Assembly: GCA_016210245.1 (NCBI GenBank)
Contig: JACQUR010000323.1
Span: 1 to 5,781 of the forward strand
DNA: 5,781 nt
Source of the DNA: Chloroflexota bacterium
Lineage (GTDB): Bacteria; Chloroflexota; UBA6077; JACQUR01
Direction of reading: 5' to 3'
The position numbers and the translations under genes were made by a program. The notes under the pieces were generated by a model. The model worked only from the letters and a program-made list of their open reading frames with translations. It searched no databases and was not told the origin of the DNA. Each line of letters opens with the position of its first letter. The first letter of the stretch is position 1. Shown in pieces: positions 1 through 5,781 of the stretch.

Positions 1-40
1 CCACCAAGGAGACGCCCGCCCCACCAAGAACACGCCCGCC
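1..40. repeat. Two 20-bp tandem repeat units upstream of pstC
   Basis: Positions 1-20 and 21-40 are two adjacent copies of a C-rich unit that begins CCACCAAG and ends ACGCCCGCC. They match at 18 of 20 positions, differing only at unit positions 9 and 11. A third, degenerate start (CCACCG) follows at 41-46. The window begins exactly at a unit boundary, so more copies may lie to the left. The repeat sits in the gap before pstC, where an upstream pstS would be expected to end. It is probably part of a dispersed intergenic repeat family, but no function can be read from it. Confidence 0.6.
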
Positions 41-82
41 CCACCGCCACGGGCTCAATCCTTGCGAAAGACGCTGTAATCC

Positions 83-89
83 AGAGAGG
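83..89 (+). promoter_or_regulatory. Ribosome-binding site of pstC
   Basis: The purine run AGAGAGG is the only good Shine-Dalgarno candidate before pstC. It lies 3 nt before the ATG at 93 and 9 nt before a second in-frame ATG at 99. The spacing favours the second ATG, so the true protein may begin at residue 3 of the protein as given. The reading frame is open to the left edge of the window, but I see no other start codon or ribosome-binding site there. Confidence 0.5.
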
Positions 90-92
90 CCA

Positions 93-1073
93 ATGCGCAT
101 GGCACCACGGCTGAGCAAGACCGTCCAGGCAGCGGCCTCACGCCGAGCTCGAGGCACGGGACGGATCGCCGATCCCGCGTTCGAGTGGCTGGCGCGGCTG
201 CTTGCGCTGGCCCTGCCCGCCCTGGCGCTCGCCATCGCCCTCGAGATGCTCGATGGCGCTCGGCCCGCCCTGGCGCGCTTTGGCCCCGGGTTCCTGGTGG
301 GCACGACCTGGGACCCCGTACACGAAGTGTTCGGCGCCCTCCCATTCCTGTATGGGACGCTGGTGACCTCGGCGCTCGCCCTGCTCCTGGGCGGTCCGGT
401 TGCTCTGGCCGCGGCGGTGTTCCTGGCCGAGCTGGCCCCGGCCTGGCTGCGTGGCCCGACCTCCTACCTGGTCGAGCTGCTGGCAGCCATTCCCAGCGTG
501 GTGTACGGACTCTGGGGCATCTTCGTCCTGGCGCCGCTGCTGCGCTCCACGGTGGAGCCCTTGCTCGCCGCGACGCTCGGCTTTCTCCCGCTCTTCCAGG
601 GTCCCCTGTACGGGGTGGGGATGCTGGCCGGCGGCGTGATCCTGGCCATCATGATCGTGCCCACCATTGCCGCGGTCTCCCGCGACGTCATCCGCGCGGT
701 GCCGGACGACCAGCGCGAAGCGATGCTGGCGCTGGGAGCCACGCGCTGGGAGACCATCCGGCACGCCGTGCTGCCCAGCGCCAGACCGGGGATCGTGGGC
801 GCGGTTATCCTCGGCCTCGGACGCGCGCTCGGCGAGACCATGGCGGTGACGATGGTCATTGGCAACCGGCCGGAGGTTGCCGCCTCGCTCTTCGCCCCTG
901 GCTACACCATGGCCGCGGTCATCGCCAACGAGTTCACCGAGGCCACCTACGACCTGTACCTGGCGGCGCTGCTCGAGATCGGGCTCGTGCTCTTGCTCGT
1001 CACAGTGCTGGTCAACGCCGTGGCACGCCTGCTCGTCTGGCGCATCGCCTGGGGCCCGGTGGGAGGGGAGTAG
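93..1073 (+). CDS. pstC: Phosphate ABC transporter permease PstC
   Basis: One of the two membrane subunits that form the phosphate channel of the PstSCAB importer in the cytoplasmic membrane. The protein has 326 residues, a normal length for PstC. After a basic N-terminal tail (about 1-30) there are six likely membrane segments, near 32-51, 85-112, 124-149, 175-197, 232-258 and 289-313. Family hallmarks are visible: FGALPFLYGTLVTSA (80-94), the IPSVVYGLWG stretch (133-142), the PLFQGPLYGVG loop (166-176), and the EAA-type cytoplasmic loop that docks on the ATPase (209-237, EAMLALGATRWE onward). The segment GLGRALGETMAVTMVIGN (241-258) is typical of PstC. The stop codon is 1 bp before the pstA ATG, so the two genes should be translationally coupled. 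The start is either 93 or 99; the ribosome-binding site fits 99 slightly better. Identification is secure; the host is not. Confidence 0.96.
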   Translation: MRMAPRLSKTVQAAASRRARGTGRIADPAFEWLARLLALALPALALAIALEMLDGARPALARFGPGFLVGTTWDPVHEVFGALPFLYGTLVTSALALLLGGPVALAAAVFLAELAPAWLRGPTSYLVELLAAIPSVVYGLWGIFVLAPLLRSTVEPLLAATLGFLPLFQGPLYGVGMLAGGVILAIMIVPTIAAVSRDVIRAVPDDQREAMLALGATRWETIRHAVLPSARPGIVGAVILGLGRALGETMAVTMVIGNRPEVAASLFAPGYTMAAVIANEFTEATYDLYLAALLEIGLVLLLVTVLVNAVARLLVWRIAWGPVGGE

Positions 1074-1074
1074 G

Positions 1075-1938
1075 ATGAACCAGGCCAGGCAGGGCCGGGG
1101 CTACCGCCGCCGAAAAGTGGCCAACGTGGCCATGCTGGCGCTCGCCGGCCTCGGAACCCTGGTCGCCATCGGCTTCCTGCTGGCGGTGCTGGGGTACATC
1201 CTGGTCCAGGGCGGCTCAGCGCTGAACCTGGCCTTCTTCACCGAGACGCCCAGACCCGTAGGCGAGCCTGGCGGTGGGATGGCCCAGGCGATCGTCGGCA
1301 CGCTCGTCCTGGTGGCGCTGGCGTGCCTGCTGGGACTGCCCGTGGGCATCGGGGCCGGCGTCTACCTGGCCGAGTACGACCGGCAGAGTCGCCTGGCCAC
1401 GGCCATTCGCTTCACCACGGATGTGCTCACCGGCATCCCATCCATCACGATCGGTCTGTTCGCCTACTCGCTCCTGGTCCTGCCCATGCGCAGCTTCTCG
1501 GCCCTGGCCGGGGGCGTCGCCCTGGCCATCATCATGTTGCCCACGGTCGCGCGGGCGACCGAGGAGATGCTGCGCCTGGTGCCCGCCAGCCTCCGAGAAG
1601 CGGGGCTGGCGCTGGGCATCCCCCGCTGGAAGACGGCGCTCTGGATTGTGGTGCCTACCGCCCTGAGCGGCATCCTGACCGGAGCCCTGCTGGCCGTCGC
1701 CCGGGTAGCCGGTGAGACGGCCCCACTGCTCTTCACCGCCTTCGGCAACCGCTTCTGGAACTGGGACCTGCGGCAGCCCATCGCGGCCCTGCCCTTGCAG
1801 CTCTTCCAGTACGCCATCTCCCCGTATGAGGAGTGGCACCGCCAGGCGTGGGCCGGCGCCCTGGTGCTGGTGGGCCTGGTGCTGCTGCTCTCGGCCGCGG
1901 CGCGGGCGCTGGGCACCCGATCGGGGCCGGGCCGCTGA
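1075..1938 (+). CDS. pstA: Phosphate ABC transporter permease PstA
   Basis: The second channel subunit of the phosphate importer and partner of PstC. It has 287 residues, typical for PstA. The N-terminus is short and basic (RRRK at 11-14). Six hydrophobic segments lie near 18-45, 71-98, 118-137, 141-160, 197-219 and 258-278. Diagnostic stretches are the GGGMAQAIVGTL motif (66-77), VYLAEY (96-101), TGIPSITIGLFAY (119-131), the EAA loop EAGLALGIPRWKT (175-187), and the VAGETAPLLFTAFGN block (211-225) that separates PstA from PstC. The start at 1075 is supported by GGGAGGGGAG ending 4 nt upstream, inside the last codons of pstC, and by the 1-bp junction. The frame is open well upstream of 1075, but that part only overlaps pstC out of frame and looks unlike PstA. 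The sequence looks intact. Confidence 0.96.
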   Translation: MNQARQGRGYRRRKVANVAMLALAGLGTLVAIGFLLAVLGYILVQGGSALNLAFFTETPRPVGEPGGGMAQAIVGTLVLVALACLLGLPVGIGAGVYLAEYDRQSRLATAIRFTTDVLTGIPSITIGLFAYSLLVLPMRSFSALAGGVALAIIMLPTVARATEEMLRLVPASLREAGLALGIPRWKTALWIVVPTALSGILTGALLAVARVAGETAPLLFTAFGNRFWNWDLRQPIAALPLQLFQYAISPYEEWHRQAWAGALVLVGLVLLLSAAARALGTRSGPGR

Positions 1939-1975
1939 CCGGCGGGGTGACCACGGGATGCAGGTGAGGTAACTG

Positions 1976-2791
1976 ATGGAGTACACGCACACCCTGGAGC
2001 CGGCGAGGGAGGCCCCACCCGCGGCCTCGCTGATCGTCGAGCGCCTCTCGGCGTGGTACGGAGCACGACAGGCGCTGCGAGGGGTGAGCCTGGAGATCGC
2101 CCCCGGGCAGGTGACTGCGGTCATCGGCCCGTCCGGATGCGGCAAGTCGACCCTGATCCGCTGCCTGAACCGCCTGCACGAGGTAGCGCCGGGGACGCGA
2201 GTGGAGGGCCGCGTGCTGCTCAATGGCGAGGACGTCTACGCGCCCGGCGTGGACCCGGTGCTGGTGCGCCGACGGGTCGGCATGGTCTTCCAGCGCCCCA
2301 ACCCCTTTCCTACCATGTCGATCTTCGACAACGTAGCGGCCGGGCTGCGCTTGAACGGCCTGGCCAGTGGCTACGAACTGGAGCGGATCGTCATTCACAG
2401 CCTGCACCAGGCGGCGCTCTGGGAGGAGGTCGAGCACAAGCTGCGACAGCCCGGCACTGCCCTCTCGGGCGGCCAGCAACAGCGCCTGTGCATCGCCCGC
2501 GCGCTGGCCGTTCAGCCCGACGTGCTGCTGCTGGACGAGCCCACCGGCGCGCTGGACCCGGTCGCCACCCTCAAGATCGAGGAGCTTCTGCGCCAGCTCA
2601 AGGAGCGCTACACCATCGCCATCGTCACTCACAACATGCAGCAGGCCGCGCGGGTGTCGGACTACACCGCCTTCCTGCTCGCGGGCGAGGATCGCGTGGG
2701 CGAGTTGGTGGAGTATGGCCCGACCGGCGAGTTGTTCACCAACCCGCGCGACCCGCGCACGGAGGCCTACATCACCGGCCGTTTTGGCTGA
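1976..2791 (+). CDS. pstB: Phosphate ABC transporter ATPase PstB
   Basis: Cytoplasmic ATPase that drives phosphate import through PstC/PstA. It has 271 residues, normal for PstB. All ABC motifs are present: Walker A GPSGCGKST (51-59), Q-loop Gln106, signature LSGGQQQR (163-170), Walker B VLLLDEPT (183-190) with catalytic Glu188, D-loop ALDP (192-195), and switch His219 in IVTHNMQQA. The PstB-specific segment RPNPFPTMSIFDNV (107-120) separates it from other importer ATPases, as does the C-terminal GPTGELFTNPRDPRTEAYITGRFG region. Walker B continues as TGALDP where many PstB proteins have TSALDP, a conservative change. The first 18 or so residues are a variable extension before the core. The ATG at 1976 follows TGAGGT (1965-1970), 5 nt upstream. 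The gap from pstA is 37 bp with no obvious terminator, so it belongs to the same transcript. Confidence 0.97.
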   Translation: MEYTHTLEPAREAPPAASLIVERLSAWYGARQALRGVSLEIAPGQVTAVIGPSGCGKSTLIRCLNRLHEVAPGTRVEGRVLLNGEDVYAPGVDPVLVRRRVGMVFQRPNPFPTMSIFDNVAAGLRLNGLASGYELERIVIHSLHQAALWEEVEHKLRQPGTALSGGQQQRLCIARALAVQPDVLLLDEPTGALDPVATLKIEELLRQLKERYTIAIVTHNMQQAARVSDYTAFLLAGEDRVGELVEYGPTGELFTNPRDPRTEAYITGRFG

Positions 2792-2807
2792 GCACTGGAG
2801 GAGGGCG

Positions 2808-3479
2808 ATGTGGAGAGGGCGGGCGAGCTTCGACCGAGCGCTGGGTGGACTGCACGACGAGGTGCTCGTGCTGGGCAGCATGGTGGACAAAGCCCTGGAG
2901 CGTTCCATCGAGGCCCTCAGGCGACTCGACCAGCAGGCTGCGCGGGACATCATCCACAACGATCTGACGATCAACCAGAAGCGCTTCGAGATCGAGGAAC
3001 AGGCCATCGAGCTGATTGCCACCCAGCAACCGCTGGCCCGTGACCTGCGGACGATCGTGGCGGTGCTCCACATCATCGTCGAGCTGGAGCGGATCGGCGA
3101 CTACGCGGAGGGCATCGCTAAGATCGCGCTGCTGCACGGCGACCAGCCGCTGCTGAAGCCGTTGATCGACGTGCCGCGGATGGCCGACAAGGCGCGCGAC
3201 ATGCTTCGCCGCAGCCTGAGCGCCTTCATCGAGCACGACGCCCAGGCGGCCAAGCAGATCGCGGCCGAGGACGACGAGGTGGATGCGCTCTATGACCAGG
3301 TGTATCGCGAGTTGCTCACCTACATGCTCAACGATCCGCGGACCATCGACCGCGCCACCTGGCTGCTCTGGGTAGCCCACAACCTGGAGCGCAGCGCCGA
3401 CCGGGTGACCAACATCTGCGAGCGGGTCGTGTACGAGGTGACCGGGCGGATGGAGGAGATGAACGTCTCGAAATACTGA
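2808..3479 (+). CDS. phoU: Phosphate transport regulator PhoU
   Basis: Cytoplasmic adaptor that in characterised bacteria links Pst transporter state to the PhoR sensor kinase and restrains phosphate uptake. The protein has 223 residues, the usual length, and is all-helical with the family's internal duplication: two PhoU repeats of about 100 residues. Each repeat carries the metal-binding E-x(2)-x-x-D type motif, ELERIGDYAEGI at 92-103 and NLERSADRVTNICE at 192-205. The N-terminus (FDRALGGLHDEVLVLGSMVDKAL, starting at residue 8) is also typical of PhoU. The reading frame is open far upstream, inside pstB. The ATG at 2808 is chosen because GGAGGAGGG (2797-2805) lies just before it and because the homologous region begins here. 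It follows pstB by 16 bp, in the standard pstCAB-phoU order. No phoB or phoR is visible in the window. Confidence 0.96.
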   Translation: MWRGRASFDRALGGLHDEVLVLGSMVDKALERSIEALRRLDQQAARDIIHNDLTINQKRFEIEEQAIELIATQQPLARDLRTIVAVLHIIVELERIGDYAEGIAKIALLHGDQPLLKPLIDVPRMADKARDMLRRSLSAFIEHDAQAAKQIAAEDDEVDALYDQVYRELLTYMLNDPRTIDRATWLLWVAHNLERSADRVTNICERVVYEVTGRMEEMNVSKY

Positions 3480-3493
3480 GGTTACGTGAAGAA

Positions 3494-3591
3494 GAGTGCA
3501 GATTGATTGCAGATTTGAGATTGCAGAGTGCAGATTGAAGTCGTCCTCAATCTGCACTCTGCAATCTCAAATCTGCAATCAATCTGCACTC
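3494..3591. repeat. Perfect 45-bp inverted repeat with 8-nt loop
   Basis: The left arm 3494-3538 is the exact reverse complement of the right arm 3547-3591, 45 of 45 positions, around the 8-nt loop AGTCGTCC. Each arm is about 42% G+C (19 of 45), far below the flanking genes. Each arm also has internal structure: GAGTGCAGATTGA occurs at 3494-3506 and 3526-3538, and ATTGCAGA at 3506-3513 and 3520-3527. As RNA it would form a very long hairpin between phoU and the phosphatase gene; as DNA it could extrude a cruciform. No T-tract follows, so it is not a classical intrinsic terminator, and the downstream ribosome-binding site lies outside the stem. It resembles the TGCAGATT-type intergenic palindromes I recall from Chloroflexota genomes. 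An RNA processing, attenuation or mobile-repeat role is possible but unproven. Confidence 0.95.
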
Positions 3592-3605
3592 AGAACCACG
3601 CCCGC

Positions 3606-3613
3606 AAGGAGGG
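3606..3613 (+). promoter_or_regulatory. Ribosome-binding site of the phosphatase gene
   Basis: AAGGAGGG is a near-perfect Shine-Dalgarno sequence 8 nt before the ATG at 3622. It decides the start: the frame is open back to an ATG at 3496, but that extension is translated from the inverted repeat and lacks a comparable ribosome-binding site. The site begins 14 nt beyond the end of the hairpin, so the hairpin should not mask it. Confidence 0.8.
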
Positions 3614-3621
3614 TCACTGTC

Positions 3622-4785
3622 ATGGCCAGGACGACCGGCCGTCTGGAGCAGTTGCGCCGGGTTGCGCTGCGCCGCGTCAAGGAGGAGCGAATCGCCGGAC
3701 GGGACACCCGCCACAGCCGTGCGGCGAATCTCCAGGCTATTCGCGGCCTGGTGAACGGAGAGCCCCACTACACTTTCGGCATCAAGGGGGTCGAGCGCTT
3801 CAGTTTCGAGGAGGTCCTGGAGGCCGTTGCCTCGATCACGGAGTGTTCTTCCGATCCGAATGTCACGACCGGCGGCGGCTACATCTCTCCTGCCTCGACG
3901 TTGAAGGGACTGGAGGAGGCAACTGAGCTCATTGCCCGGGTCGCCCGACAGGGCGGGAAGTTCCTGCTGGGGACTGGCCACCCTGGCAGTCTGCTTCCCT
4001 ACTACATCGAGCTGGTCCGCCTCATTTGTGAGTGGGGTGGCGAGGTGCTCGAGCCAGAGCGCGGGGCGCTGGTGCCGCCTAACCTTGACCTCGACTACAT
4101 CGGCGGCGTCGCCGTCACCACCGACCGTTGTAGCCTGATGCATACCCACGACTACCGCGCGATGCAGCTCATGCTTGAGGCGGCGGGGGCGGTGGATCTT
4201 GCGGTGGCGGACCACGGCTACGCCGGCGCGGCGGTGAACGCAGGCGTCCCGGTGGTGACCATGATGGATACCAACGACCCGGCGGTAGCGGTGGCGAAGC
4301 GCATGGGGGCCAGGGTGGCCATCGTGCCACTGGACGACAACCGACCACTTTCCGCCTATCTGTCGCTGGTCGACACGATCCGGCAGCTTGGCGCGTTGAA
4401 GGAACCTGAAGAAGGACCAGCCCGGGCGACCGCCGTGCGCGAGCAGGCCCTCCCGCAAGGCATGAGCGACCGCTTGCGCCGTGCCGAACGGCTGGTCGCC
4501 GAGCAGGCCGGGCCGGCCGCGGCATTGGACGAGCTGGTGCTGAGCCTCCTGGACAGCTACCACCACCAGTTCGCCCGAATGCAGCTCGAGCCCGGCGATG
4601 GCGAGCGGCTCGTGACCGACGCCGTGCTGGAGCTAGCGATCTACAAGCAGTTCCACGACGCGCTGCTGCGAGCCGTGGCCGAGCGAATGCGCCTGGCCCA
4701 GCCGGACTGCAGCCCGGGCGAGGCCGTTGCCTACCTGGAGCAGTCGGCCAGGCCGGCGGACGATGCTACCCTATCGGGGGCCTGA
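3622..4785 (+). CDS. Predicted phosphatase with unrecognised C-terminal helical extension
   Basis: A 387-residue soluble protein with no signal peptide or membrane segment, hence cytoplasmic. Residues about 1-255 resemble a bacterial family generally annotated only as 'phosphatase' (I recall Pfam 'Phosphatase', PF15698; not checked), best known from Actinobacteria at about 270 residues. Visible motifs, in order: GTGHPGSLLPYY (117-128), MHTHDYRAM (173-181), VADHGYAGAA (195-204), MDTNDPAVA (215-223) and VPLDDNRP (235-242). The His/Asp-rich motifs could bind metal or phosphate, but no catalytic mechanism can be assigned from sequence alone. Residues about 260-387 form an extra region, rich in Leu, Ala, Glu and Arg and apparently helical, that I do not recognise. 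The start at 3622 is set by AAGGAGGG. The stop abuts the GTG of the kinase gene, so the two are surely co-translated. Location after phoU suggests a role in phosphate or phosphometabolite balance. The substrate is unknown. Confidence 0.7.
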   Translation: MARTTGRLEQLRRVALRRVKEERIAGRDTRHSRAANLQAIRGLVNGEPHYTFGIKGVERFSFEEVLEAVASITECSSDPNVTTGGGYISPASTLKGLEEATELIARVARQGGKFLLGTGHPGSLLPYYIELVRLICEWGGEVLEPERGALVPPNLDLDYIGGVAVTTDRCSLMHTHDYRAMQLMLEAAGAVDLAVADHGYAGAAVNAGVPVVTMMDTNDPAVAVAKRMGARVAIVPLDDNRPLSAYLSLVDTIRQLGALKEPEEGPARATAVREQALPQGMSDRLRRAERLVAEQAGPAAALDELVLSLLDSYHHQFARMQLEPGDGERLVTDAVLELAIYKQFHDALLRAVAERMRLAQPDCSPGEAVAYLEQSARPADDATLSGA

Positions 4786-5700
4786 GTGATCGGGATTGTC
4801 GCGCCGATACTTGCATTCGAGGAGTTCGTGGAGGTGCGCGGCGGCCGGGTCGAGCGGTTGTGTTTTCACCCGGCGGGTCAGGGAGTGAATGTGGCGCGCG
4901 CGGTGCGGGAGCTGGGTGAGGAGTGTACTGTTGTCGCTTTCAACGGGGGTGAGACAGGCATCGTCTTGCGCGCGTTGCTCGATGCCTACGGGATCGCGCA
5001 CCGTCTGGTTGCCGTGCAGGGCGCGACGGCGGCGATAGCGGCGGTGACGAGTAACCACGCCGAGCAGGAGGTATTCCGCCTGGATCCGCCGGCCGTCTCG
5101 CGCCACGAGGCCGACGATCTCTACAGCGCGGCCTCGCTGCTGGTCATGGAGTGTTCGGTGGTGGCGCTCACCACAGACCTGCTCGAGGGCATGCGGCCAG
5201 ATTTCTATGCCCGGCTGATTCGGCTGGCGAATGGCTACCAGGTGTTGACCGTAGCCGACGTACCCCCCGCGCTTCTGTTGGCGGTCGCTGAGGCCCGGCC
5301 GACGCTCGTCAAACCGAGCCTCGAACAGCTTCGCGAGCTGTACTCCTTGAGTGAAAGGCCAGCGATGGAAGACCTGCTGGCGGCAGCAGATGATCTCCGC
5401 GCGAAGGGCGCCGGATCGGTGGCGATCTCCCTGGGCGAGGGAGGGGCCGTGGTCATCGATGGGGACGGCGCCTGGCAGCTCGTCGCGCCGCGGGTCGAGG
5501 CGGTGGTGGAGCGCGGGGCCGGCGACTGCATGGTTGGAGGTATGCTGGTGGGACTCCAGCGAAGACAGCCCATCCTCGAGGCCGTCCAGCTTGGAGCCGC
5601 GGCTGGCTGTGCCAAGGTCATGCGCCACGGCCTGGGCACGTGCAAGCGGGACGTCACGGCTCGCCTCCTGCCGCGCGTCCAAGTTCACCGCCTGCGCTAG
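4786..5700 (+). CDS. PfkB-family sugar kinase, 1-phosphofructokinase/tagatose-6-phosphate kinase-like
   Basis: A 304-residue cytoplasmic ribokinase-fold (PfkB) kinase predicted to transfer phosphate from ATP to a sugar or sugar phosphate. Its layout fits the FruK/LacC subgroup: the substrate-binding motif PAGQGVNVARAVRELG (29-44), VKPSLEQLREL (175-185), the SLGEGGAVV segment near the nucleotide site (215-223), and the C-terminal signature RGAGDCMVGGM (243-253) with anion-hole GAG and catalytic Asp247. Three details are unusual: Gln32 where the family often has Lys (GGKGxN), Ser177 where Asn is usual (KPNxxE), and GAGDCMVGG where GAGDSxVAG is usual. The catalytic Asp is kept, so activity is likely, but the substrate may differ. 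The GTG start directly follows the phosphatase stop codon with only a weak G-run upstream (4776-4780), which points to translational coupling. The sugar substrate cannot be assigned. Confidence 0.85.
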   Translation: MIGIVAPILAFEEFVEVRGGRVERLCFHPAGQGVNVARAVRELGEECTVVAFNGGETGIVLRALLDAYGIAHRLVAVQGATAAIAAVTSNHAEQEVFRLDPPAVSRHEADDLYSAASLLVMECSVVALTTDLLEGMRPDFYARLIRLANGYQVLTVADVPPALLLAVAEARPTLVKPSLEQLRELYSLSERPAMEDLLAAADDLRAKGAGSVAISLGEGGAVVIDGDGAWQLVAPRVEAVVERGAGDCMVGGMLVGLQRRQPILEAVQLGAAAGCAKVMRHGLGTCKRDVTARLLPRVQVHRLR

Positions 5701-5760
5701 CGTGGCTCGCAGTTGCTGATCGCTGCACAAGAGACATAAGCATCGCCGGATGCCCGTAGC

Positions 5761-5779
5761 GCGGGGGCTTGTCCCCCGC
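5761..5779. repeat. GC-rich palindrome downstream of the kinase gene
   Basis: GCGGGGG (5761-5767) and CCCCCGC (5773-5779) form a perfect 7-bp stem around the loop CTTGT, starting 60 bp after the last stop codon. It could be the stem of a terminator, but the window ends 2 bp later, so any following T-tract cannot be seen. The context (CCCGTAGC before it, CC after it) looks like a dispersed REP-like intergenic element of the kind seen in many high-GC genomes. The rest of 5701-5760 shows nothing recognisable. Confidence 0.6.
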
Positions 5780-5781
5780 CC

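Noticed and set aside
74..80. Pho-box half-site (CTGTAAT) before pstC
   Set aside because: Only one partial match, with no second half-site at the expected spacing. A seven-base partial match is not enough.
1..92. C-terminal end of an upstream gene reading into the window
   Set aside because: Frames are open, but they translate the tandem repeat into Pro/Arg-rich low-complexity sequence that does not resemble a PstS C-terminus.
1958..1972. Four-codon mini-ORF (ATG to TAA) between pstA and pstB
   Set aside because: Its start lacks a convincing ribosome-binding site of its own and the sequence doubles as the pstB ribosome-binding region; nothing supports a leader peptide.
1733..3076. Long open frame on the minus strand (447 codons) opposite pstA, pstB and phoU
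   Set aside because: Its translation is low-complexity and Arg/Gly/Pro/Ala-rich with no family resemblance. It is antisense to three unmistakable genes, and such frames are expected in high-GC DNA.
3494..3591. The large hairpin as a Rho-independent terminator
   Set aside because: No T-tract follows the right arm (the sequence continues CAGAACCACG), the stem is far longer than usual, and it is not GC-rich.
3494..3591. CRISPR array or insertion sequence
   Set aside because: There are no regularly spaced direct repeats with spacers, no transposase gene and no visible target-site duplication flanking the arms.
4771..5730. 319-codon minus-strand open frame opposite the kinase gene
   Set aside because: It mirrors the kinase gene, shows no recognisable motifs, and the + strand carries a complete PfkB protein.

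Overview
The window is a high-GC bacterial chromosome segment with six genes, all on the + strand and tightly packed. It reads as most of a phosphate-uptake operon followed by two metabolic genes: pstC (93-1073), pstA (1075-1938), pstB (1976-2791), phoU (2808-3479), a predicted phosphatase (3622-4785) and a PfkB-family sugar kinase (4786-5700). Strong G/C preference at third codon positions, purine-rich Shine-Dalgarno sequences and one GTG start are clear. The combination of Pst-PhoU with this phosphatase/kinase pair, and the style of the intergenic repeats, suggests Chloroflexota (possibly a Thermomicrobia-like lineage). That assignment rests on recall of similar loci and is only moderately secure; an actinobacterial or other high-GC host is not excluded.

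Region by region: 1-92 is non-coding, with two 20-bp tandem repeat units (1-40) and then the leader and ribosome-binding site of pstC. Positions 93-2791 encode the two permeases and the ATPase of the high-affinity phosphate ABC importer. The pstC/pstA junction is 1 bp and the pstA/pstB gap is 37 bp. The substrate-binding protein PstS is absent and is presumably upstream of the window. phoU follows after 16 bp. The 142-bp gap 3480-3621 holds the most striking structure here, a perfect 45-bp inverted repeat with an 8-nt loop (3494-3591), much richer in A+T than the surrounding genes. After it, with its own strong ribosome-binding site, come the phosphatase and the kinase, joined stop-to-start with no spacer. 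The last 81 bp are non-coding and end in a GC-rich palindrome (5761-5779) that runs up to the window edge.

How the genes could work together: PstC, PstA and PstB with an unseen PstS import inorganic phosphate, and PhoU reports transporter state to a phosphate-sensing kinase (PhoR-type, not in the window). The two downstream genes look like an opposed pair: one enzyme predicted to remove phosphate from a small phosphorylated metabolite, and one predicted to phosphorylate a sugar or sugar phosphate. Their position suggests that phosphate supply is linked to the handling of a phosphorylated sugar. The substrates are unknown and the link is inference. The phosphatase also carries a helical C-terminal extension of about 125 residues that I do not recognise, and the kinase has variant residues in two signature motifs.
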